The notes under the pieces were generated by a model, which was given only the letters and a program-made list of their open reading frames with translations, did no database searches and had not been told where the DNA came from. A stretch of DNA of 5,610 bases from Acidobacteriota bacterium (GTDB taxonomy: Bacteria > Acidobacteriota > Terriglobia > Terriglobales > Acidobacteriaceae). The position numbers and the translations under genes were made by a program. Below, one piece after another: positions 1 through 5,610 of this stretch. Position 1 is the first letter of the stretch; every line of letters begins with the position of its first letter. The stretch covers positions 1-5,610 of the forward strand of contig JAJXXG010000472.1 of assembly GCA_021781255.1 (NCBI GenBank). The letters are read 5' to 3'.

Positions 1-572
1 CCGTTGAGAAAGTCGACGAAGATGCGGCCGGTGGGCGTGGGCTTCCAGTCGTTGGGGCCGATGGGCGTGGTGGGATTGAGGATGATGACCTGCTGGCCGT
101 CCTGCGCAGCGGCGATGGCATGCTGCTCGGCGAGGAACTTGGAGCGCTTGTAATGGCCCACCATGTCGTCGAGGGAGACGGGCGTGTCCTCATTGATGAC
201 GATGCCGTCGGTACGGAAGTGCATGGTGGCAACGCTGGAGGTGTAGACGAAGCGAGGTACCCCCGCCTCTCGCGCTAGGCGCAACAGATCGCGGGTTCCG
301 TCGACGTTGACGTGATACATCGACATGGGATCGCGAATCCAGAGGCGGTAGTCGGCGGCTACATGCATGACGGCATCGCAGCCGCGAAGGGCGGGTGCGA
401 AGGACTCAGGATGCGCGAGATCGCCGACGACGGTTTCGCCGGGGATGCCTTCAAGATTTTTGAGGTTGCTGGTTTTGCGGGCCAGCATGACGAGATTCGC
501 GCCCTCGGCGGCAAGGGCCCTGGCAACGTGATATCCAACGAATCCTGTGGCGCCGGTAAGAAAGACTTTCAT
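1..572 (-). CDS. hpnA: HpnA, hopanoid-associated NAD(P)-dependent sugar epimerase/reductase (3' end cut off by window)
   Basis: The N-terminal 190 codons of an extended short-chain dehydrogenase are visible; the frame is open to the window edge. The Rossmann dinucleotide-binding motif TGATGFVG lies at residues 6-13, beta strand 3 ends in GDL (50-52), and the segment VMHVAADYRLW (68-78) is characteristic of HpnA. TSS (111-113) and YKRSK (Y141, K145) supply the catalytic Ser/Tyr/Lys set. NPTTPIGPNDWKPTPTGR (166-183) matches the HpnA-type substrate loop. The family is usually about 330 residues, so roughly 140 are missing. It lies downstream of shc and hpnH, which supports a hopanoid role, but its exact reaction is not settled as far as I know. 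The ATG at 572 puts the Rossmann strand at the very N-terminus, as expected; an in-frame TTG at 578 is the only upstream alternative before a stop at 587-585. No good Shine-Dalgarno sequence precedes it. Confidence 0.93.
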   Translation of the reverse strand, partial: MKVFLTGATGFVGYHVARALAAEGANLVMLARKTSNLKNLEGIPGETVVGDLAHPESFAPALRGCDAVMHVAADYRLWIRDPMSMYHVNVDGTRDLLRLAREAGVPRFVYTSSVATMHFRTDGIVINEDTPVSLDDMVGHYKRSKFLAEQHAIAAAQDGQQVIILNPTTPIGPNDWKPTPTGRIFVDFLN

Positions 573-577
573 AGACA

Positions 578-693
578 AGCGGAGTCAACGGTGGATCGCG
601 AGTTGTGGAAGCAGACAGGGCTCAAAAGAAGAATGACGAAGACAGTGCACGGCAACGGCACCCGGGAAGCGCGGAAGATCCGCTGACTCCGCT
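578..693 (-). repeat. 14-bp inverted repeat enclosing the gap upstream of hpnA
   Basis: The arms are AGCGGAGTCAACGG (plus strand 578-591) and CCGCTGACTCCGCT (680-693), identical as inverted repeats at 13 of 14 positions, with 88 nt between them. In RNA read from the minus strand the one mismatch becomes a G-U pair, so all 14 positions can pair; in the opposite RNA it would be A-C. The upstream arm begins 6 nt after the stop of the small gene and the downstream arm ends 5 nt before the hpnA ATG, covering where its ribosome binding site should be. The short stretches just inside the arms (ATC with GAT, GCG with CGC) can extend the helix with bulges. It could be an mRNA structure controlling hpnA translation, a protein-binding dyad, or the ends of a small non-autonomous element; no target-site duplication is visible. 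Confidence 0.55.
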
Positions 694-699
694 CCCTTT

Positions 700-1128
700 C
701 TACTCCAGCGCATCCGGGTGCAGTGCGATGTTCTTTTCGCCAGCGGCTTTTTTCTCGTTGTAGCTCCGGACCCAGTCCTCCCAGTGCTTTCCGGCGGCGC
801 GGTCCTTGCCGGTGAACTCAAGGCGGGCAATCCGGTCGTAGGTCACCCTGCGTTTTCCGTCCACGTTGGCCACGAAGAACTGCAGGTAGGAGTCAGCGAG
901 GGTAGAGCCGGTGTGGCGGTTGAAGATGTACGCCTCCATGCGCTCGCCGCTCTTGAGCGTGAGGGTAACATCGCCGCGATAGTCAAAGGCCTTTTCAAGG
1001 GCCAGGCGGACGTCCTCGTCGCTGGCCATCTGGGGCACCCAGCCCTCCAGCTTTTCGTGTTCAGAGCCCGGCGCGAGTTCCAGCGCTTCGACCTGCTCGA
1101 GTGTGTACTTGGCCACTTCCGCGGTCAT
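700..1128 (-). CDS. Uncharacterised 142-residue protein coupled to hpnH
   Basis: I do not recognise a named family. The protein is soluble: no signal peptide, membrane segment or cysteine. The N-terminus (1-45) is acidic and helix-like. The core (about 46-108) looks like a small beta barrel or sheet: FDYRGDVTLTLKSGE, then EAYIFNR, LQFFV, and KRRVTYDRIARLEFTGKD. The alternating strands are vaguely like Sm-like folds, but that is only an impression. The C-terminus (109-142) is a charged helix, KHWEDWVRSYNEKK. The ATG overlaps the hpnH stop as ATGA (1128-1125), and a GAGGAG ribosome binding site sits 8 nt upstream inside hpnH, which fixes the start and implies translational coupling. It sits between hpnH and hpnA, so a part in hopanoid synthesis or its regulation is likely by context only. 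The stop is TAG. Confidence 0.88.
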   Translation of the reverse strand: MTAEVAKYTLEQVEALELAPGSEHEKLEGWVPQMASDEDVRLALEKAFDYRGDVTLTLKSGERMEAYIFNRHTGSTLADSYLQFFVANVDGKRRVTYDRIARLEFTGKDRAAGKHWEDWVRSYNEKKAAGEKNIALHPDALE

Positions 1129-2243
1129 GCGTTGGTCTCCTCAAGGGTGCGGGATGAGTTTTCAATCTGGACGAGCGAAGCCGGGCCGTGCGGAACAGGC
1201 TCGTTGAGCAGCTTGAGCGCATGCGTATCCTTGTACTTGCTGAAGGTGCCGCGCACCATGGCCCAGAAGCCGGAGAGCGAACCGAAGCCGTCCATGACAG
1301 CCGTGGGCTCATAGCCGCAACTGACCATGCAGTTGGCGCACTTGGGATTGCCGCTGGCTGTGCCGTACTCTTCCCACTGGGTGGTTTCGAGCAGCTCCTT
1401 GAAGCTCTCCGCGTAGCCGTCCTGCAGCAGGTAGCAGGGACGCTGCCAGCCGAAGATGTTGTAGGCGGGCGAGCCCCAGGGGGTGCACTCGTACTTGCGG
1501 TCGCCCATGAGGAACTCGAGGAAGAGGGGCGACATGTTGAACTTCCAGTTTGGCTTGCGGTTGGAGAGGATGGCGCGGAAGAGACGGCGCACTCGGGCAC
1601 GGCCGAGAAAGCGATTCTGGTCGGGCGCCTTCTCATAGCTGTAGCCGGGCGAAAGCACGACGCCCTCGACGCCCATATCCATGACTTCATCAAAGAAAGC
1701 CCGGACGCCGTTCGGGTCAGTGCCATCAAAGAACGTGGCGTTGGTGGTGACGCGGAAGCCGCGCTTAACCGCTTCCTTGATGCCCTCAACGGCAAGGTCG
1801 TAGCCGCCCTCGCGGCAGACGGAGAAGTCGTGGTGCTCGCGCTGGCCGTCGAGATGCACGGAGAAGGTGAGGTACTTGGAGGGCTTGAACTCCGGCAGGC
1901 GGCGCTTGAGCTCGAGCGCGTTGGTACAGAGGTAGATGTACTTTTTGCGCGCGATGAGTCCGTTGACGATCTCGACGATCTGCGGGTGGAGCAGCGGCTC
2001 GCCACCGGGGATGGAGACCATGGGCGCACCACACTCCTCGACGGCCGCGAAGCACTCCTCAGGGGTAAGCATCCGCTTGAGCACGTGCGGCGGATACTGC
2101 ACCTTGCCGCAACCGGCGCAGGCAAGATTGCAGCGGAAGAGCGGCTCAAGCATGAGCACAAGCGGGTAGCGCTTGTTGCCGGCAAGGCGCTTCTTCAGCA
2201 CGTAGGTGGCAACCGTCCACATCTGGGAGATCGGAACAGCCAT
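1125..2243 (-). CDS. hpnH: HpnH, radical SAM adenosylhopane synthase
   Basis: This enzyme joins the 5'-deoxyadenosyl radical from S-adenosylmethionine to hopene (diploptene), giving adenosylhopane, the first step towards C35 bacteriohopanepolyols. The radical SAM 4Fe-4S motif CNLACAGC is present (C38, C42, C45), followed by the SAM-contacting SIPGGEP (77-83) and the strand YIYLCTNA (102-109). The C-terminal region carries further conserved cysteines: C253 (YECTPWG), C270 (RPCYL) and the KCANCMVSC cluster (C302, C305, C309). The start MAVPISQMWT and the 372-residue length fit HpnH proteins. The ATG at 2243 has GGAGGA upstream at 11 nt. It follows shc after 158 nt and overlaps the next gene by 4 nt (ATGA). 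The protein appears complete, with no missing key residue. HpnG, which would act on its product, is not in the window. Confidence 0.97.
   Translation of the reverse strand: MAVPISQMWTVATYVLKKRLAGNKRYPLVLMLEPLFRCNLACAGCGKVQYPPHVLKRMLTPEECFAAVEECGAPMVSIPGGEPLLHPQIVEIVNGLIARKKYIYLCTNALELKRRLPEFKPSKYLTFSVHLDGQREHHDFSVCREGGYDLAVEGIKEAVKRGFRVTTNATFFDGTDPNGVRAFFDEVMDMGVEGVVLSPGYSYEKAPDQNRFLGRARVRRLFRAILSNRKPNWKFNMSPLFLEFLMGDRKYECTPWGSPAYNIFGWQRPCYLLQDGYAESFKELLETTQWEEYGTASGNPKCANCMVSCGYEPTAVMDGFGSLSGFWAMVRGTFSKYKDTHALKLLNEPVPHGPASLVQIENSSRTLEETNA
1137..1142 (-). promoter_or_regulatory. Ribosome binding site of the small gene, inside hpnH
   Basis: GAGGAG on the minus strand, 8 nt before the ATG at 1128. 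It lies within the last codons of hpnH and is the strongest Shine-Dalgarno sequence in the window. With the ATGA stop/start overlap it supports the chosen start and coupled translation with HpnH. Confidence 0.75.
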
Positions 2244-2254
2244 ATATCAGTCAA

Positions 2255-2260
2255 TCCTCC
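2255..2260 (-). promoter_or_regulatory. Ribosome binding site of hpnH
   Basis: GGAGGA on the minus strand, 11 nt before the hpnH ATG at 2243. The spacing is slightly long but acceptable. It supports starting at MAVPISQ, the family's usual N-terminus. Confidence 0.6.
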
Positions 2261-2270
2261 GGCGCAGCAT

Positions 2271-2303
2271 TCCTGTTCTTATCAGGATACTGCGGTGAGT
2301 CAA
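2271..2303 (-). promoter_or_regulatory. Possible weak internal promoter with overlapping dyad before hpnH
   Basis: Read on the minus strand, TTGACT (2303-2298, 5 of 6 to the -35 consensus) is followed after 16 nt by TAAGAA (2281-2276, only 3 of 6 to the -10 consensus). A short dyad, TCCTG-7 nt-CAGGA (2271-2287), overlaps the -10 position and could be an operator or chance. The poor -10 makes this tentative; hpnH may simply be read through from shc. Confidence 0.22.
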
Positions 2304-2366
2304 AATTCCCTGCAAAGTTGCGTCAACGCATGGGCTGCCGCAACGCGTTCTTACGTTGTGCCGATT

Positions 2367-2381
2367 GCGGGCGGTGCCCGC
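2367..2381 (-). other. Perfect 6-bp GC hairpin between shc and hpnH
   Basis: GCGGGC and GCCCGC form a perfect stem around a 3-nt loop, about 20 nt after the shc stop. No T tract follows on the minus strand, so it does not look like an intrinsic terminator. It could stabilise the 3' end of a processed shc message or cause partial read-through. The remainder of this 158-nt gap holds no open frame worth calling. Confidence 0.35.
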
Positions 2382-2401
2382 TGCGCGCACAGTCTTCGGC
2401 A

Positions 2402-4408
2402 CTAGGCAGCGCGCTCCATGGCCCGCTTGTACGTGGTGAGCGCCAGCAGCGGGAAGTAATGGCGATACATGTGATAGGCAAGGTAAAACACGCGCGGAAA
2501 ACCGGTTCCCGTATAGATGGCCTGACGGGTAACGCCGGTGCCGGTGGATTCATCCCAGCCGCCCTCTGCGTTCTGATATGTGAGCAGCCAGCGAATTCCC
2601 TTGGCGATGGAGTCGGAACGGTCATCGCCCGCCGCGAGAAGGCCGAGCAGCGCCCAGGCCGTTTGCGACGGCGTACTGGGACCGACCCCACGCGTATTGG
2701 GATCATCGTAACTGCCGCAGGTTTCTCCCCATCCGCCGTCGGGATTCTGCACCATGCGAATCCACTCGGCGGCCTGCTGCACCTGCGGCTCAAGATGGTC
2801 GACGCCGATGGCCTCAAGCCCACGCAGGACGAGGAAGGTTCCGTAGATGTAGTTGACTCCCCAGCGGCCGAACCAGCTTCCGTCCGGCTCCTGCTCTGAG
2901 AAGATGAACTTGATGGCCCTGGCGACACGCTTGTCGTCGCGGGTGAAGCCGAAGTTGGCCAGCATTTCAAGAATACGTCCAGTAATGTCTACGGTTGGCG
3001 GATCGAGCATGGCGTTGTGATCCGCGAACGGGATGTACTGGAAGATCATCTTGGTATTGTCTTTGTCGAAGCTGCCCCAGCCGCCATTGCGGCACTGCAT
3101 GGCAAACTCCCAGTCGATGGCCCGCTGCGTCACCTCATACTGGTAGCGCTCGCGCGGATTGTCGACCTTGTTGAGGGCGAGGAGGACCTGCGCGGTGTCA
3201 TCTGTGTCCGGGTAGAACTCGTTGTTGAACTCGAAGTACCAGCCGCCAGGCTCGGTTCCGGGCACCTTGACGGCCCAGTCGCCCTTGTGGCGCACTTCCT
3301 TGGAGAGCAGCCAGTCGGCAGCCTTGATCATGCGGGGATCGTTGCGGGGAACGCCTGCCTCGCCTAGCGCATAGACGACCTGCGCGGTGTCCCAGACGGG
3401 AGAGACGCAAGGCTGCATGCGGAAGGTCGGCTCGGGCACCTCCGGCGTGGCCTCCTGCTCGATGCCGAGCTTTTCGAACTCGTCGCGTGCGCGAATGACC
3501 TGCGGATCATCCTCAGAGTAGCCGAGGCAGCGCAACGCGATGATGGCGTTGAGCATGGCGGGATAGATGGCGCCAAGGCCGTCGGTCATCTCAAAGCGCT
3601 CAAGCATCCACTTCTCGGCATACTTGAGGGCCAGCTTGCGCAAGGGGCGGATATGCACGGCTTCCGCCAGGTGCATCGTGCGATCCACAACGATAAAGAA
3701 GTTGCGCCACGAGAACAGCGACTTGCGATTGAGACGCAGACGAAGATTGGAGTTGGCGCGGCCGCCCACGAAAAGCTCGTCAATTGCCTGCTCCGGCGGA
3801 ATCTTCTTGAAGGGCTTCTTGGCGTAGATGATGGCCAGCGGCACAAGAATCGATCGCGACCAGGACGAGATCTCGTAAATGTTGAAATAGAACCACTTGG
3901 GGAAAAGAACAATCTCAGGCGGAATGGCCGGGACGGCGTCGTAGTCGTACTGGCCCAGAGCGCAGAGATACATCTTGGTGAAGGTGTTGCACTCCACAAC
4001 GCCGCCGTGCGCCAGAATCCACGCGCGCGACTTTGCGAGGCGCGGATCATCCGCGGCGAGACCCATCAACTTGGCCGAGAAATAGCACTTTACAGAGAGG
4101 GAGATGTTGCCGGGGCCGCCGGGATAGATGCTCCAGCTGCCATCCTCGTTCTGGTAGCGCATCATCTCAGTAAATGCGCGCTTCAGACGGCCGGGATCGC
4201 CGCTCTCAAGCAGCGTGTGCAGGAAGATGTAATCCGCCTCCAGCATGGAGTCGGCCTCAAGCTCGCCGCACCAGTAGCCTTCAGGATGTTGCTGGGAGAG
4301 CAGATACTCCCGGGAGCGGAGAATCGCCGACTCGACGTCTGCCATATCGGCATCGATCCGTCCAAATTTCGGCGCTGTCGATACCGTCTTCCCCTGCTGT
4401 ACGCTCAT
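2402..4408 (-). CDS. shc: Squalene-hopene cyclase
   Basis: This membrane-associated enzyme protonates squalene and cyclises it in one cascade to hopene and/or diplopterol, the committed hopanoid step. The catalytic DxDD motif is DTDD at 401-404, with D403 matching the proton donor D376 of the Alicyclobacillus acidocaldarius enzyme. QW-type repeats are visible at about 39-46, 86-92, 438-444, 506-512, 554-560 and 612-618. By recalled alignment, W339 matches W312, F392 matches F365, and F637, F641, Y645 and Y648 match F601, F605, Y609 and Y612. F447 falls at the Y420 position, a change I believe is common in other phyla. The C-terminal GTGFPRVFYLAYHMYRHYFP block is typical. At 668 residues it is full length (family about 630-720). 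The ATG at 4408 has only a weak GAGG 13 nt upstream. It lies 172 nt after ispH and is followed by hpnH. Confidence 0.98.
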   Translation of the reverse strand: MSVQQGKTVSTAPKFGRIDADMADVESAILRSREYLLSQQHPEGYWCGELEADSMLEADYIFLHTLLESGDPGRLKRAFTEMMRYQNEDGSWSIYPGGPGNISLSVKCYFSAKLMGLAADDPRLAKSRAWILAHGGVVECNTFTKMYLCALGQYDYDAVPAIPPEIVLFPKWFYFNIYEISSWSRSILVPLAIIYAKKPFKKIPPEQAIDELFVGGRANSNLRLRLNRKSLFSWRNFFIVVDRTMHLAEAVHIRPLRKLALKYAEKWMLERFEMTDGLGAIYPAMLNAIIALRCLGYSEDDPQVIRARDEFEKLGIEQEATPEVPEPTFRMQPCVSPVWDTAQVVYALGEAGVPRNDPRMIKAADWLLSKEVRHKGDWAVKVPGTEPGGWYFEFNNEFYPDTDDTAQVLLALNKVDNPRERYQYEVTQRAIDWEFAMQCRNGGWGSFDKDNTKMIFQYIPFADHNAMLDPPTVDITGRILEMLANFGFTRDDKRVARAIKFIFSEQEPDGSWFGRWGVNYIYGTFLVLRGLEAIGVDHLEPQVQQAAEWIRMVQNPDGGWGETCGSYDDPNTRGVGPSTPSQTAWALLGLLAAGDDRSDSIAKGIRWLLTYQNAEGGWDESTGTGVTRQAIYTGTGFPRVFYLAYHMYRHYFPLLALTTYKRAMERAA

Positions 4409-4483
4409 GCGATTCAGAATGCCTCAGATTGTGTAAAAACCATAAATGCCCGGCGACGGACAGCGCACACTGCAGCCGCCCTT

Positions 4484-4511
4484 ACTGTACCTGATCGCCG
4501 GGAAAGCACAA
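4484..4511 (-). promoter_or_regulatory. Possible weak promoter before shc
   Basis: On the minus strand TTGTGC (4511-4506, 3 of 6 to the -35 consensus) and TACAGT (4489-4484, 4 of 6 to the -10 consensus) are 16 nt apart, about 75 nt upstream of the shc start. The match is modest. The 172-nt ispH-shc gap is long enough for a promoter and contains no gene. Confidence 0.2.
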
Positions 4512-4547
4512 GTGATTCAATTTGTGTGTGTACCTCAGGCTCCAGAG

Positions 4548-4562
4548 GGCAGCCATGCCGCC
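4548..4562 (-). other. Short hairpin after ispH
   Basis: Minus-strand GGCGGC-ATG-GCTGCC forms a 6-bp stem with one G-T wobble, 18 nt beyond the ispH stop. No T tract follows, so termination is doubtful and ispH may be co-transcribed with shc. Confidence 0.22.
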
Positions 4563-4580
4563 GGGAACCGCAACTCTGCC

Positions 4581-5609
4581 CTACTGCACCGGGATTGGCT
4601 CGGAATCCCCCGCCCCGCCGATGGCCTGAACAATCTCGGGCGGAAGGCCAAAGCGGACATTCTCCGGCATGACCTCTACTTCTTCGACGCCGGAAAAGCC
4701 ATTTTGACGCAGGTAATTCACCACGCCCTCCACCAGAATTTCTGGAGCAGAAGCGCCCGCAGTCACCGCCACGGTATTGATGCCCTTGAGCCATTCAGGA
4801 TTGATAGCCTGCGAATTATCAATGAGATAGCCAACGGTTCCGAGATTGCGGGAGACTTCAACCAGGCGGTTGGAGTTGGAGCTATTGGTGGAACCGACGA
4901 CCAGCACGAGTTCCGCGCTGTGGGCCACGTTACGCACCGCCACCTGGCGATTCTCCGTGGCGTAGCAGATGTCCTGCGAATGCGGGCCGGCGATGTTCGG
5001 AAACTTGACCTTGAGGGCGTGAATGATGTCGCGCGCTTCGTCCAGGCTGAGGGTGGTCTGGGTAAGGTAGGCCACGCGATCCGGGTCCGGAACCTGGAGA
5101 GCTTCCACTTCTGCCACATTCGAAACGACTTGCGTTACCTGGGGTGCCTCGCCAAGGGTGCCCTCGATCTCGTCGTGGTCGCGGTGGCCGATGAGGACGA
5201 GCGAGTAGCCCTGCTTGGCAAACTTGACGGCCTCAATGTGCACCTTGGTGACGAGGGGGCAGGTGGCGTCGATCACCTTGAGGTGGCGCGCCTTGCTGGC
5301 TTCGCGAACGGCGGGCGAGACTCCGTGGGCAGAATAGATGACGCGCTGACCGTCCGGGACCTCTTCGATTTCGTGGACGAAGATGGCGCCCTTCTCTGCC
5401 AACTCATTGACGACATAGCGATTATGGACGATCTCGCGGCGAACGTAGATGGGCGCGCCAAAGGTTTCAAGGGCGATCTTCACGATGTCGATGGCGCGCA
5501 CCACACCGGCGCAAAAGCCGCGCGGCTTGAGCAGCAGAACCCGCTTCTGCGTTGGGGAAGAACCAGTTTCGTTACCGCTGGAGGTGGGGTTGAGGACAGT
5601 CGTAGTCAC
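4581..5609 (-). CDS. ispH: IspH, 4-hydroxy-3-methylbut-2-enyl diphosphate reductase (5' end at window edge)
   Basis: IspH is the iron-sulfur enzyme that reduces HMBPP to IPP and DMAPP, the last step of the MEP pathway, in the cytoplasm. The three cluster-binding cysteines are C33 (GFCAGV), C117 (ATCPLV) and C215 (DICYAT). Substrate-binding residues match the family: H63 (VHNRYV), H96 (SAHGVS), H145 and E147 (GHRDHDEIEG), the TQTTLS loop (183-188), SSNSNRL (243-249) and S287 (AGASAPE). The only start visible is a GTG at 5609, one base from the window edge, so the true start may lie outside. This start gives about 21 residues, rich in Ser/Thr/Asn, before the usual N-terminal strand RVLLLKPRGFCAGV; no other start codon lies in that stretch. 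Its place directly before shc suggests linked supply of isoprenoid precursor for hopanoids. Confidence 0.97.
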   Translation of the reverse strand: MTTTVLNPTSSGNETGSSPTQKRVLLLKPRGFCAGVVRAIDIVKIALETFGAPIYVRREIVHNRYVVNELAEKGAIFVHEIEEVPDGQRVIYSAHGVSPAVREASKARHLKVIDATCPLVTKVHIEAVKFAKQGYSLVLIGHRDHDEIEGTLGEAPQVTQVVSNVAEVEALQVPDPDRVAYLTQTTLSLDEARDIIHALKVKFPNIAGPHSQDICYATENRQVAVRNVAHSAELVLVVGSTNSSNSNRLVEVSRNLGTVGYLIDNSQAINPEWLKGINTVAVTAGASAPEILVEGVVNYLRQNGFSGVEEVEVMPENVRFGLPPEIVQAIGGAGDSEPIPVQ

Positions 5610-5610
5610 A

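Noticed and set aside
576..578. TTG as an alternative hpnA start two codons upstream
   Set aside because: The ATG at 572 places the Rossmann strand as in other family members, and TTG has no better ribosome binding site.
312..686. A plus-strand frame of 124 codons over the hpnA 5' end and the gap
   Set aside because: It is antisense to the clear HpnA reading, including the nucleotide-binding motif, and has no motif of its own.
1061..2185. A 374-codon minus-strand frame overlapping hpnH in another frame
   Set aside because: Ser/Arg/Pro-rich low-complexity translation typical of an out-of-frame reading of a GC-rich gene.
1188..2405. A 405-codon plus-strand open frame antisense to hpnH
   Set aside because: Its translation is rich in Ala/Gly/Glu/Val with no recognisable domain, and it mirrors the hpnH codon structure. 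HpnH has all its family motifs, so this is a GC-driven shadow.
4515..4540. Short GT/CA dinucleotide run and a repeated AGGTACA in the ispH-shc gap
   Set aside because: Too short to call a repeat or operator; it fits chance.
3653..4672. A 339-codon plus-strand frame antisense to the shc 5' part and the ispH-shc gap
   Set aside because: No family resemblance, and it runs antisense through two certain genes and the gap between them.
4414..4794. A minus-strand 126-codon frame spanning the ispH 3' end and the ispH-shc gap
   Set aside because: The translation is Arg/Gly-rich and mostly overlaps ispH out of frame. It has no convincing ribosome binding site or domain.

Overview
The window is a hopanoid (bacterial sterol-like lipid) biosynthesis locus. 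All five genes lie on the minus strand, so transcription runs from high to low coordinates: ispH (4581-5609), shc (2402-4408), hpnH (1125-2243), a small uncharacterised gene (700-1128) and hpnA (572 to the left edge, cut off). Nothing on the plus strand looks real; its open frames are antisense shadows of GC-rich genes.

Organism: the base composition is fairly GC-rich (about 60% by eye). The gene order and protein flavour suggest an Acidobacteriota member, probably of the Terriglobus/Granulicella/Edaphobacter group. This is inference from remembered family features; no 16S or other taxonomic marker is present.

How the genes work together: IspH carries out the last step of the MEP pathway and supplies IPP/DMAPP. 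Enzymes not in the window make squalene. Shc cyclises squalene to hopene/diplopterol. HpnH, a radical SAM enzyme, adds a 5'-deoxyadenosyl group to hopene and opens the C35 extended (bacteriohopane) branch. HpnA is the hopanoid-associated NAD(P)-dependent epimerase/reductase-like protein, presumably acting on side-chain or sugar chemistry. The 142-residue protein between hpnH and hpnA has no function I can name. Its start codon overlaps the hpnH stop (ATGA) and has a strong ribosome binding site, so it is probably co-translated with HpnH.

Gaps: ispH-shc (172 nt), shc-hpnH (158 nt) and small gene-hpnA (127 nt). None holds a hairpin followed by a T tract, so one polycistronic transcript is plausible. 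Weak internal promoter-like sites are noted before shc and hpnH. The small gene-hpnA gap holds a 14-bp inverted repeat that spans nearly the whole gap and ends 5 nt from the hpnA start codon. That repeat and the small gene are the two most interesting items. I see no mobile element with a transposase, no CRISPR array, no tRNA or rRNA, and no clearly new multi-gene system.
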